NCBI RefSeq assembly: GCF_048066175.1
Contig: NZ_JBLTXA010000017.1
Location: forward strand, 25,244 to 89,243
Length of the DNA stretch: 64,000 bases
Direction: 5' to 3'
Source of the DNA: Niveispirillum fermenti
GTDB taxonomy: Bacteria; Pseudomonadota; Alphaproteobacteria; Azospirillales; Azospirillaceae
Shown: positions 45,606 through 54,174 of the stretch, piece by piece
How the letters are laid out: the number at the start of each line of letters is the position of its first letter
Numbering within the stretch: the stretch's first letter is position 1
Translations under genes and position numbers: made by a program
Notes under the pieces: generated by a model
What the model saw: only the letters and a program-made list of their open reading frames with translations
Databases searched by the model: none
Told to the model about the DNA's origin: nothing

Positions 45606-45950
45606 ATGAGCCTGGAACGAAGCCGTTCGGATGACAGCAACCTGCGCCTGGTGGTTGTCATCGCCTATATTCTCTATGTGATAGGATTCGCCCTGATCGG
45701 GCTGATCATGGCCTATGTGAAGCGTCCGGATTCGCATCACACCCCTTGGCATTCGCACTTCACCTTCATCATCCGTACTTTCTGGATCGGCTTGTTCCTT
45801 GCGGTCGTCGGGGCGGTCACGACGCTGATCGGCATCGGTTATCTGATTCTGCTTGCCGTAACCATATGGGCGCTGGTGCGCTGCGTCGTCGGCCTGCTGC
45901 GCGCCATCGACGGCAAACCCATCAACAATCCCGGCACCTGGATGGTCTGA
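45606..45950 (+). CDS. DUF4870/COG3671-type small membrane protein
   Basis: The product has 114 residues with AGGGGGAATGAC directly before its ATG. There are three hydrophobic segments (about 14-37, 56-78 and 76-98, the last two nearly continuous). The spacing and the closing LLRAIDGKPINNPGTWMV match COG3671 membrane proteins, which have no known function. It stands alone between the ppa terminator and the Pat gene. Confidence 0.75.
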   Translation: MSLERSRSDDSNLRLVVVIAYILYVIGFALIGLIMAYVKRPDSHHTPWHSHFTFIIRTFWIGLFLAVVGAVTTLIGIGYLILLAVTIWALVRCVVGLLRAIDGKPINNPGTWMV

Positions 45951-45960
45951 TACCAACCGC

Positions 45961-45991
45961 GACGGGCGATTGACCCATGTCATCGCCCGTC
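45961..45991. terminator. Perfect hairpin after the DUF4870 gene
   Basis: GACGGGCGAT pairs perfectly with ATCGCCCGTC around 11 nt, starting 11 nt after the stop codon and immediately after TACCAACCGC. There is no T tract directly after it. It may be a terminator-like stabilising hairpin. The TACCAAC flank recalls the ends of the composite repeats and of the IS630 element, but the rest of the module is absent. Confidence 0.45.
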
Positions 45992-46073
45992 CATGGTCGT
46001 TGTTTATGGTGGCGGCCGTTCCTGGCATCCTGTCGGGGACGGCTTGTTTTTTTTCCGACCGGAAGGAACGCCC

Positions 46074-48797
46074 ATGACCATCCGCAACCTGAACAGCCTG
46101 TTCAAGCCCGCGTCCGTCGCCCTGGTCGGGGCCAGCCGGCGGGACCGTTCGGTCGGCAAGGTCATCGCGCGCAACCTGTTCAATGCCGGGTTCGACGGGC
46201 CGATCATGCCGGTCAACCCGCGGGAGAAATCGATCGAGGGGGTTCTGGCCTATCCCACGGTGGCCGACCTGCCCGTCACGCCGGAACTGGCCGTCATCGC
46301 CACGCCGCCCGCCACCGTCCCCGGCCTGATCGCCGAACTGGGCGCGCGCGGCACCAGGGCCGCCGTGGTCATCACGGCCGGCTTCGCAGAGATGGGTGAG
46401 GAAGGGCGGCGCCTGCAGCAGGCCGTGCTGGACGCCGCCCGGCCGCACCTGCTGCGCGTCATCGGACCCAACTGCCTGGGCATCATGGTGCCGGGCCGGG
46501 GGGTGAATGCCAGCTTCTGCCATGTGCCGCCCCTGAAGGGCGATATCGCCCTGGTGGCCCAGTCCGGCGCCGTCGTCACCAGCATCGTGGACTGGGCCAC
46601 GCCACGCGGCATCGGTTTTTCCCACCTGGTTTCGCTCGGTTCCATGTCGGACGTGGATTTCGGGGACATGCTGGATTATCTGGCGCAGGATGCCAGCGTG
46701 CGGGCCATCCTGCTGTATGTCGAAGCCATCACGCACGCCCGGAAATTCATGTCCGCCGCCCGCGCGGCGGCCCGCGCCAAGCCGGTGATCGTCATCAAGG
46801 CCGGCCGCAGCGAGGAGGGGTCGCGCGCCGCCAGTTCGCACACGGGCGCGCTGGCCGGGGCCGATGCCGTCTATGACGCGGCCTTCCGTCGGGCCGGCAT
46901 GCTGCGCGTGGGTGAACTGGATGAATTGTTCGCCGCGGTGGAGACGCTGGCCACCAGCGTGCAGATCGGCGGCGACCGGCTGGCCATCGTCACCAATGGC
47001 GGCGGCGTCGGGGTGCTGGCCACCGACACGCTGATCGCCGGCGGCGGGCGGCTGGCGCCCCTGTCGCCGGAGACGGTGGAGGCGCTGTCCCGCGTCCTGC
47101 CGCCGACCTGGAGCCATGGCAACCCCGTGGACATCATCGGCGATGCCGACGGCCGGCGCTATGCCGATGCGCTGAAGATCGTCATGGCCGACCGCAACAT
47201 CGACGCCGTGCTGGTGCTGAATTGTCCGACGGCCGTGGCCGACGGGCGCGATGCGGCGCAGGCCGTGGCCGACATCGTGCGCGACCAGAACAACCGGGCC
47301 GGCGGCGGGCGCAAGGTGCCCGTGCTGGCAAGCTGGCTGGGCGAACAACAGGCGGCCCCGTCGCGCAAGCTTCTGGATCTGGCCCGCATCCCGCACTATC
47401 AGACGCCCAACCAGGCAGTGCGCGCCTTCCTGCATCTGGTGCAGTACCGGCGCAACCAGGACCTGCTGATGGAAACCCCCGCCAGCGTGCCGGAACAGTT
47501 CGATGTGGATATGGGCGCGGTGCGCCCCATCATCGACAAGGCGCTGGGCGACGGGCGCGGCTGGCTGTCGGAGTTCGAGGCGAAGGAGGTGCTGCGCGCC
47601 TATGGCATCCCCTGCGTCCAGACCGTGACGGCCGCCACCCCGGCAGAGGCGGAACGGGCAGCGAAGCGGCTGGGCGGACGCATCGCGCTGAAGATCCTGT
47701 CACCCGACATCACGCACAAGTCCGACCAGGGCGGGGTGTCGCTGAACCTGCTGCCGACCCAGGTCTGGGCCGCGGCGGAAGCCATGCTGGAGCGCATCCG
47801 CACCGCCAACCCCACCGCCCGCATCGAAGGGTTCACCGTGCAGGAGATGGCGCACCGGCCCGGCGCCCAGGAACTGATCCTGGGCATGGTGGACGATGTG
47901 CTGTTCGGCCCCGTCATCCTGTTCGGGGCGGGCGGCGTCGCGGTGGAGGTGCTGGACGACAAGGCCCTGGCCCTGCCGCCGCTGAACCTGAACCTGGCCC
48001 GCGAGGCCATGGCCCGCACGCGCGTCCACAAGCTGCTGCAGGGCTATCGCCACATGGCGCGGGCCGACCTGGACGGCGTGGCCCTGGCCATGAACAAGGT
48101 CAGCCAACTGATCATCGACTTTCCCGAGATCGCGGAGCTGGACATCAATCCCCTGTTCGCGGACGAGGCGGGGGTGCTGGCCCTGGATGCCCGCATCAAG
48201 GTGAAGCCCGCCACCGACCAGACACGCCGCCGTCTGGCCATCCGCGCCTATCCCAAGGGGCTGGAACATACGATCACGCTGCGGTCGGGCCGGGAATTCC
48301 TGGTGCGCCCCATCCGGCCGGAGGACGAGCCCGCCATCCACGACATGGTCGCCGCCACCAGCGTGGAGGATATGCGCCTGCGCTTCTTCGCCCCCATGCG
48401 GCGCCTGTCGCACCAGATGGGCGCGCGCCTGACCCAGATCGACTATGACCGGGAGATGGCACTGGTCGCCATCCCGCTGGACGTCATGGACGCGGCCAAG
48501 CCCGGCCCCATCTATGGCGTGGTGCGCATCACGGCCGACCCCAACAACGAACGGGCCGAATATGCCGTGCTGGTGCGGTCGGACATGAAGGGCAAGGGGC
48601 TGGGGTCGCGGCTGATGCGCGAGATCCTGGCCTATGCCGAAAGCCGCGGCATCCAGGAAGTGTTCGGCGAGGTGCTGCGCGAGAATGCCGGCATGCTGGG
48701 CCTGTGCCGTGAGCTGGGCTTCACCAGCCACGACAATCCCGACGATCACGGTATCGTGGAGGTCAGCTACCGTTTCGCGACGAAGACGGGGACCTGA
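46074..48797 (+). CDS. Pat-type protein: ADP-forming acyl-CoA synthetase domains fused to GNAT acetyltransferase
   Basis: The predicted protein has 907 residues from an ATG with GGAAGGAACG before it. Order: CoA-binding Rossmann domain (about 8-130; SVALVGASRRDRSVGKV), flavodoxin-like succinyl-CoA-ligase domain (about 150-300), second ligase domain, ATP-grasp (about 480-720; LSEFEAKEVLRAYGIPC) and GNAT (about 750-905; RSDMKGKGLGSRLMREIL). His256 in SSHTGALAG sits at the phosphorylated histidine position of ADP-forming synthetases. In enterobacterial Pat homologues the synthetase part is regulatory and the GNAT domain acetylates acyl-CoA synthetases and other lysines. Whether this copy still ligates acetate is not decidable from sequence. 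Confidence 0.92.
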   Translation: MTIRNLNSLFKPASVALVGASRRDRSVGKVIARNLFNAGFDGPIMPVNPREKSIEGVLAYPTVADLPVTPELAVIATPPATVPGLIAELGARGTRAAVVITAGFAEMGEEGRRLQQAVLDAARPHLLRVIGPNCLGIMVPGRGVNASFCHVPPLKGDIALVAQSGAVVTSIVDWATPRGIGFSHLVSLGSMSDVDFGDMLDYLAQDASVRAILLYVEAITHARKFMSAARAAARAKPVIVIKAGRSEEGSRAASSHTGALAGADAVYDAAFRRAGMLRVGELDELFAAVETLATSVQIGGDRLAIVTNGGGVGVLATDTLIAGGGRLAPLSPETVEALSRVLPPTWSHGNPVDIIGDADGRRYADALKIVMADRNIDAVLVLNCPTAVADGRDAAQAVADIVRDQNNRAGGGRKVPVLASWLGEQQAAPSRKLLDLARIPHYQTPNQAVRAFLHLVQYRRNQDLLMETPASVPEQFDVDMGAVRPIIDKALGDGRGWLSEFEAKEVLRAYGIPCVQTVTAATPAEAERAAKRLGGRIALKILSPDITHKSDQGGVSLNLLPTQVWAAAEAMLERIRTANPTARIEGFTVQEMAHRPGAQELILGMVDDVLFGPVILFGAGGVAVEVLDDKALALPPLNLNLAREAMARTRVHKLLQGYRHMARADLDGVALAMNKVSQLIIDFPEIAELDINPLFADEAGVLALDARIKVKPATDQTRRRLAIRAYPKGLEHTITLRSGREFLVRPIRPEDEPAIHDMVAATSVEDMRLRFFAPMRRLSHQMGARLTQIDYDREMALVAIPLDVMDAAKPGPIYGVVRITADPNNERAEYAVLVRSDMKGKGLGSRLMREILAYAESRGIQEVFGEVLRENAGMLGLCRELGFTSHDNPDDHGIVEVSYRFATKTGT

Positions 48798-48906
48798 CCC
48801 CCACAGGGTATTAGCCGAAAAGGGGGGTGCCATGGTGCTATCCCGCCACGCGGCGGGATGGTATCAGGGGCATGATCCGGTTCACCCAGCAGGTCCCCTA
48901 CCCCCG

Positions 48907-49902
48907 ATGAATGCCAAGTCCTTCCTTGTCACCGGCGGCGCCGGCTATGTCGGCAGCCACGCGGTCGATGCCCTGCTGCGGGCCGGCCACCATGTCACCG
49001 TCATCGATGACCTGAGCCAGGGACACCGGGGGGCCGTCCCGGCGGTGGCCGAACTGCTGGTGGGCGATGCCGGGGACCGCGCGCTGCTGGCACGCGTGCT
49101 GGCGGCCCGGCCGTTCCACGCCGTCATGCATTTCGCGGCCCGGTCGCTGGTCGGCGAGAGCATGCAGAAGCCGCATCTCTATCTGCGCGACAATGTGCAG
49201 ACGGCCCACAACCTGATCGAGGAGACCGTGGCGGCCGGTGTGCGCCGCTTCGTCCTGTCCTCCACCGCCAATATCTTCGCGTCCCCACCCGATGGCGCCG
49301 CATTGGGGGAAGAGGCGCCGATCGCGCCCGGCAGCCCCTATGGCGAGGGCAAGCACATGGTGGAGCGACTGCTGCACTGGGCCGACCGCTGCCATGGGCT
49401 GCGATCGGCGGCGCTGCGCTATTTCAACGCCGCCGGCGCCCATCCCGACGGGCATATCGGGGAAGACCACCACCCGGAGACCCATCTGATCCCCATCGTG
49501 CTGGAGGTGGCGCTGGGCAAGCGCAGCCATCTGGACATCTATGGCGATGATTATCCCACCCCGGACGGCACCTGCATCCGCGACTATGTGCATGTGTGCG
49601 ACATCGCCGACGCGCATCTGCGGGTGCTGGATGTGCTGGACGACAGGTCCGTCCGCTACAATGTCGGGTCGGGCAGCGGCTACAGCGTGCGGCAGGTGGT
49701 GGAAGCGGCGGAAAAGGTGATCGGCCGCCCAATTCCCGTGCGCATGGCCCCGCGGCGGCCGGGTGATCCGGCCGTGCTGGTGGCCGACGGCAACCGGCTG
49801 CGGGCGGAAACGGGCTGGTCCCCCGCCCTGCCGGGGCTGGAGGACATCATCGCCACGGCCTGGGCCTGGCGGTCGCGCCACCCGGACGGCTTTGGCGGCT
49901 GA
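48907..49902 (+). CDS. galE: UDP-glucose 4-epimerase
   Basis: The product has 331 residues from the ATG at 48907; longer in-frame starts overlap the Pat gene and are not conserved. It interconverts UDP-glucose and UDP-galactose with bound NAD. Features: VTGGAGYVGSHAVD (residues about 7-20), SSTANIFA with the catalytic serine/threonine, YGEGK as the YxxxK pair, RYFNAAGAHPDGHIGE, and DGTCIRDYVHV. It is the first gene of galE-glf-glycosyltransferase-flippase and would feed UDP-galactose to the mutase. Confidence 0.95.
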   Translation: MNAKSFLVTGGAGYVGSHAVDALLRAGHHVTVIDDLSQGHRGAVPAVAELLVGDAGDRALLARVLAARPFHAVMHFAARSLVGESMQKPHLYLRDNVQTAHNLIEETVAAGVRRFVLSSTANIFASPPDGAALGEEAPIAPGSPYGEGKHMVERLLHWADRCHGLRSAALRYFNAAGAHPDGHIGEDHHPETHLIPIVLEVALGKRSHLDIYGDDYPTPDGTCIRDYVHVCDIADAHLRVLDVLDDRSVRYNVGSGSGYSVRQVVEAAEKVIGRPIPVRMAPRRPGDPAVLVADGNRLRAETGWSPALPGLEDIIATAWAWRSRHPDGFGG

Positions 49903-49997
49903 CCACCCATGCCGCGGCCGAACGGTCCTTGCCATCGGCGGGCAGGCACGGATAACAGTACCGCCGCGGGGGCCGCGCTGTCTTGAAAGGGAATGAG

Positions 49998-51164
49998 ATG
50001 GATTTCGACGGTTTCGACCTGATTGTCGTGGGAAGCGGCTTCTTCGGCACGACCATCGCCGAGCGCGCTGCCCGCGAACTCGGCCTGAAGGTCGCCGTGC
50101 TGGACAAGCGCACGCATTTCGGCGGCAATTCCTGGTCGGAGGTGAATGCCGAGACCGGGATCGAGGTTCATCCCTACGGCACCCACATCTTCCACACCAA
50201 TTCCGAAGAGGTCTGGACCTATCTGAACCGCTTCACGGAATTCACCGATTACCGGCACCGCGTCTTCACGGTGCATGGCGGCCGGGTGTTTTCCATGCCG
50301 ATCAACCTCGGCACCATCTGTTCCTTCTTCGGCCGCCACTTCACACCGGACGAAGCCCGCGCCCTGGTCGACCGGGAAATGGGGGCCGAAGGCATCGGAG
50401 AGCCCGCGAACCTGGAGGAGAAGGCCGTCAAGTCCATCGGCCGCCCGCTTTATGAGGCGTTCATCCGCGGCTATACGATGAAGCAGTGGCAGACCGACCC
50501 CAAGCTGCTGCCGGCCGCCATTATCGGCCGCCTGCCTGTGCGCTTCACCTTCGAGGACCGCTATTTCTCCGACCGGTTCGAGGGCATGCCGCGCCAGGGC
50601 TATGGCGCCATCTTCCGCAACATGCTGTCCAACCCGAATATCCGCCTGTTCCTGGGCACCGATTATTTCGACGTGCGGGACAAGGTGCCGGCCGGGGCGC
50701 TGGTCGTCTATACCGGCGCCATCGACCGCTATTACGACTACCGGTTCGGGGAACTGGGCTGGCGCACCGTCGACCTGGAATGGGAGGTCGCGCGCACGCC
50801 GGACTTCCAGGGCACCTCGGTCATGAACTATGCCGATACCGATGTGCCCTTCACGCGCATCCACGAATTCCGGCACCTGCATCCGGAACGGCCGTTCGAT
50901 GGTGACAAGACCATCATCGCGCGGGAATTCTCCCGTTTCGCGCGCAATGGCGACGAGCCCTATTATCCCATCGCCACGCCGCAGGACCGCGACCTTTACG
51001 ACCGCTATGTCGGCCTGACCGCGGCCGAGCCGGACGTGATCTTCGGCGGGCGGCTGGGCACCTATCGTTACATGGATATGCATCAAGCCATCGGTGCGGC
51101 GCTGAAATGCTTCGACCAGCAGGTCGCCCCCCGCTTTTCGGCCGGCAAGCCGCTTTCCGCCTGA
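49998..51164 (+). CDS. glf: UDP-galactopyranose mutase
   Basis: The product has 388 residues from an ATG preceded by GAAAGGGAATGAG. This flavoenzyme makes UDP-galactofuranose from UDP-galactopyranose. The FAD-binding motif is VVGSGFFGTTIAERAA (about 11-26), followed by RTHFGGNSW, EVHPYGTHIFHT and YTGAIDRYYDYRFG. The C-terminal RLGTYRYMDMHQAIGAAL matches the family. Its presence implies a galactofuranose-containing surface glycan. Confidence 0.96.
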   Translation: MDFDGFDLIVVGSGFFGTTIAERAARELGLKVAVLDKRTHFGGNSWSEVNAETGIEVHPYGTHIFHTNSEEVWTYLNRFTEFTDYRHRVFTVHGGRVFSMPINLGTICSFFGRHFTPDEARALVDREMGAEGIGEPANLEEKAVKSIGRPLYEAFIRGYTMKQWQTDPKLLPAAIIGRLPVRFTFEDRYFSDRFEGMPRQGYGAIFRNMLSNPNIRLFLGTDYFDVRDKVPAGALVVYTGAIDRYYDYRFGELGWRTVDLEWEVARTPDFQGTSVMNYADTDVPFTRIHEFRHLHPERPFDGDKTIIAREFSRFARNGDEPYYPIATPQDRDLYDRYVGLTAAEPDVIFGGRLGTYRYMDMHQAIGAALKCFDQQVAPRFSAGKPLSA

Positions 51165-51197
51165 CCCGGTTCCCAGCAAAGACAAGGCCCGCACCCC

Positions 51198-52442
51198 ATG
51201 ACCGCCGCTTCGCCGTTGCGCGTGAACATCGTCCTGCCCCCGCTGCACAGCGAGCGGTTTTCCGGCGGGACGCTCTGCATCCTGGAACATGCGCACCAGT
51301 TGCACCGGCGGGGCCACACGGTCACCGTCGTGCCGACCCGGCCGTCGCAGTACCCCGCCTGGTTCGGCAAGGAGTTCGGCACGCTGCTGCACTGGCCGCA
51401 GACCAGCGCGGCGTCGGCGCTGAAATCGCTGGCCTGCACAACAGTGAAATGGGGCCTGAACCGGACCGAAGGGGGCAAGGAAGCCATCCGCCAGGATTTC
51501 GTGGGCCTGGTCCGGTCCCTGCCCCAGCTCTGGACGCCCGAGTTCGAACAGGCGGTGCAGCACCATATGCTGCGCCGCCTGATCCCCGACGCCGACATCA
51601 CCATCGCCACGCAATACAGCACGGCCCTGCCCGTCTATCTGTTCGGCCGTGGCAAGCTGGGCTATTTCCTCCAGCATCACGAAGTCATCTTCGCCAACGA
51701 CACGCCCGACCCCGAACAGACCTTCAAGATCGCCGACATGTCCTATCGGCTGGGCATGCGGATGATGGCCAATTCGCCCTGGCTGCGCGAACGGGTGCGG
51801 ACCACGACGGCGGGGGCGCCCGACGTGCTGCTGTCGCCCAATGCCATCGACCCGTCCATCTTCAACGGCCAGCCCAAGCCGCTGGCCGGGCCCGGCGACC
51901 GGCATGTCACGCTGATCAGCTATGGCGGGCGCCATGTCGAATGGAAGGGGTTCCGCGAGATGGCGGAGGCCACGGCCATCGCCCGGCGCGAACTGCCCGA
52001 CTATAAGATCGACTGGCATGTCTATGGCGGGGCCAGCCTGCCGCCCGACAATGCCATCGCGCCTTACAAGGACCTGGGCTTCCTGCAGCCCCGCGCCCTG
52101 GCCGATGCCTATCGCGCCGCCGATATCCTGCTGTCGGCCTCCTGGTATGAAAGCTTCCCCCTGTTCCCGGCGGAAGCCATGGCCTGCGGCCTACCCGTGG
52201 TGACGACTCAGCCCGGAACCGAGCAATATGCCATCCCCGATGTGACGGCCGAGGTGGTGGAGGCGCGGTCGCCCCGGTCGGTGGCCGACGGGCTGATCCG
52301 CCTGATCCGCGACCCCGCCCATCGCCAGCGCATCGCGACGGCCGGCTGGGAAATGTCGAAGGGCCTGACCTGGGATGCGGCGGGCGACGCCATGGAAGCC
52401 AATATACGCGCCATCGTGGCGGGTGACGGCGCGCCCGAATGA
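51198..52442 (+). CDS. Family 4-type retaining glycosyltransferase
   Basis: The product has 414 residues with a GT-B fold. The N-terminal part LHSERFSGGTLCILEHAHQLHRRGHTVTVV and the C-terminal donor-binding motif ESFPLFPAEAMACGLPVV (E-x7-E) mark a GT4-like enzyme. A donor of UDP-galactofuranose is suggested only by the neighbour glf. It overlaps the following flippase gene by 4 nt. Confidence 0.88.
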   Translation: MTAASPLRVNIVLPPLHSERFSGGTLCILEHAHQLHRRGHTVTVVPTRPSQYPAWFGKEFGTLLHWPQTSAASALKSLACTTVKWGLNRTEGGKEAIRQDFVGLVRSLPQLWTPEFEQAVQHHMLRRLIPDADITIATQYSTALPVYLFGRGKLGYFLQHHEVIFANDTPDPEQTFKIADMSYRLGMRMMANSPWLRERVRTTTAGAPDVLLSPNAIDPSIFNGQPKPLAGPGDRHVTLISYGGRHVEWKGFREMAEATAIARRELPDYKIDWHVYGGASLPPDNAIAPYKDLGFLQPRALADAYRAADILLSASWYESFPLFPAEAMACGLPVVTTQPGTEQYAIPDVTAEVVEARSPRSVADGLIRLIRDPAHRQRIATAGWEMSKGLTWDAAGDAMEANIRAIVAGDGAPE

Positions 52443-53686
52443 TCGACGGCCGCATTCTTCGCAACATTTCCTACATGGGCATGGCCAATGTTGCGAATAT
52501 CCTGATTCCGCTGCTTGTCCTGCCCTTCCTGACCCGCGCGCTGGAACCGGCCGCTTTCGGCCATTACGCCTGGGCCGTATCCACCGGCACGCTGCTGGGC
52601 CTGATCTGCGATTTCGGCTTCAACTGGACCGGCGTGCGGGAAGTGGCGATCCATCGCGACGACCGCCGCGCCACGGCCGCCATCGTCCTGGAATGCTATA
52701 CGATCCGGGCCCTGATGATGGCCGGGGCGACGATGCTGATCCTGCTGGCCTGGCTTTTCCTGCCGCACGGGGGCGGGGTGACGGCCATGCTGCCCTATGT
52801 GCCGCTGGTGGCCGCCGCCAACCTGCTGACCCCGGCCTGGATGTTCCAGGGGCTGGAACGGTTCGGCACCTTCGTGTTTTCCGCCCTGCTGGGCCGGGTG
52901 CTGAGCGTGCTGGCCGTCGTGCTGCTGGTCAGGCATCCCGACGACCTGCACCTGGCTGTCCTGCTGACGGCATCGGGGGGGCTGCTGCCTGGCCTGGTGT
53001 CCATGCGCTTCATCGCCGGGCATTTCGCAGGCGTCCTGCGCCGGCCGACCAGCGCCCAGGTCGTGGCCCGGTTCCGGGCCTGCTGGCAGGTCTTCACCAC
53101 CGACCTGGTGATCCAGCTTTATACCGCGGCGCAGACCTTCCTGGTCGGCCTGTTCGGCGGGCCGGCCGTGACGGCGCAGTTCAACATCGCCGACCGCTGC
53201 CTGAACGCCGGCAAGATGTTCCTGTCGGCCATCACCCAGGCGGCGATGCCGCGGGTGGCCCATCTGGCACGCAATGACCGTCGGGCCGGCCTGCGCCTGA
53301 TCGGCCGCATCATGCTGCTGTGCGGGGCAGTCGGGTCTGTCGGCAGCCTGATCATGCTGTTCGGCGCGGACTGGCTGGTCGCCCTGGTCTTCGGCCCCGC
53401 CTATGCCGAGGCGGCGCTGGTGCTGCGCATCCTGTCGCCCGTGCCCATCCTGATCGGCATCGGATCCTGCTTCTCCTCCCTCTACATGTTCAATTTCGGA
53501 GAGGGGCATTTGTGGGGCCGCATGCTGAAGGCGGCGGCGGGGATCAGCCTCGCCCTGTTCCTGGGTCTGGTCCTGCTGGCGGGCGTCCAGGCCCATATCG
53601 CCGCGGCCCTGGCCATCCTGGCCGCGGAAAGCTTTGTCTTCTGCGTTTCCGGCTATCGCTTCGCGCTGGCGCTGCGCCGCGGCTGA
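52439..53686 (+). CDS. Wzx-like lipid-linked oligosaccharide flippase
   Basis: This 415-residue protein has about 12 hydrophobic segments, as in the polysaccharide biosynthesis/MATE-like flippase family. It starts ILRNISYMGMANVANILIPLLVLPFLTRAL, a typical Wzx beginning. It should move the undecaprenyl-linked repeat unit made by the upstream transferase to the periplasm. No Wzy polymerase or chain-length protein is in this window, so the locus is short or the glycan is not polymerised here. Translation is coupled to the glycosyltransferase. Confidence 0.88.
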   Translation: MIDGRILRNISYMGMANVANILIPLLVLPFLTRALEPAAFGHYAWAVSTGTLLGLICDFGFNWTGVREVAIHRDDRRATAAIVLECYTIRALMMAGATMLILLAWLFLPHGGGVTAMLPYVPLVAAANLLTPAWMFQGLERFGTFVFSALLGRVLSVLAVVLLVRHPDDLHLAVLLTASGGLLPGLVSMRFIAGHFAGVLRRPTSAQVVARFRACWQVFTTDLVIQLYTAAQTFLVGLFGGPAVTAQFNIADRCLNAGKMFLSAITQAAMPRVAHLARNDRRAGLRLIGRIMLLCGAVGSVGSLIMLFGADWLVALVFGPAYAEAALVLRILSPVPILIGIGSCFSSLYMFNFGEGHLWGRMLKAAAGISLALFLGLVLLAGVQAHIAAALAILAAESFVFCVSGYRFALALRRG

Positions 53687-53821
53687 CACCCCCCGTGCCC
53701 CCCTGCCATCCGGACAGGCCCCCCGGTCGCCGCAAAGGCACTGGACGTGTGGGGTGACGACTGAAATATTATCCTATAGTGCATAATTAATCCCGATCAG
53801 GGAAAAACGAAAGAGCGGGAA

Positions 53822-54057
53822 ATGGCATCCAAACGAATGGCCATGCTGGCGCTGGCCGTGCGCTTGACCTTCTGCGCGGTCCTGGCGGCCCCGGGCGCGC
53901 GGGCCGGTGAGGATGATGCGGCCCTGCGCCCCGACCAGGCCGCCGTCGTCGATATCTTCCGGACATAGGTCGAGACCGATACAAGCCATGTCACGGGCAG
54001 TTGCACCCTGGCGGCCGAACGCATGCTGGACCGGCTGCGCCGGGCGGGGCATGGGCC
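53822..54057 (+). pseudogene. 5' remnant of an M20-family metallopeptidase gene
   Basis: Starting ATG at 53822, the frame encodes a signal peptide (AMLALAVRLTFCAVLAAPGARA) and DDAALRPDQAAVVDIFRT. An in-frame TAG (53966-53968) follows, and then VETDTSHVTGSCTLAAERML continues in the same frame. That is the beginning of secreted M20/M25/M40 peptidases (LVETDT...GSCTLAAERM). The similarity stops near DRLRRAG (about 54048), where sequence of an SDR gene on the other strand begins. The gene is thus nonsense-mutated and truncated to about 70 codons. Confidence 0.75.
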
Positions 54058-54122
54058 GTCGCGGCGCCAAGGCCGGAGGCACCGCCGGTGACGATGGCGG
54101 CGATGTCGTTACCCAGTTCCAT
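54050..54122 (-). pseudogene. 5' remnant of a short-chain dehydrogenase gene
   Basis: From an ATG at 54120-54122 with GGAGGAAGG upstream, the minus strand encodes MELGNDIAAIVTGGASGLGA and then ATAHA before homology ends. TGGASGLG is the SDR NAD-binding motif, and the start resembles 3-hydroxyacyl-CoA dehydrogenases of the HSD10 type. Only about 24 codons remain, and the frame continues into M20-peptidase sequence. It follows the CoA-transferase gene by 52 nt, so it was probably the next gene of that operon. Confidence 0.72.
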
Positions 54123-54174
54123 TTGCTGATCCTTCCTCCCCAGACGGCCCCCGATCCGGGCCGCCATTCGTCGT

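Noticed and set aside
49680..52019. A 779-codon minus-strand frame across galE, glf and the glycosyltransferase gene
   Set aside because: All three sense genes carry intact family motifs; the antisense translation does not.
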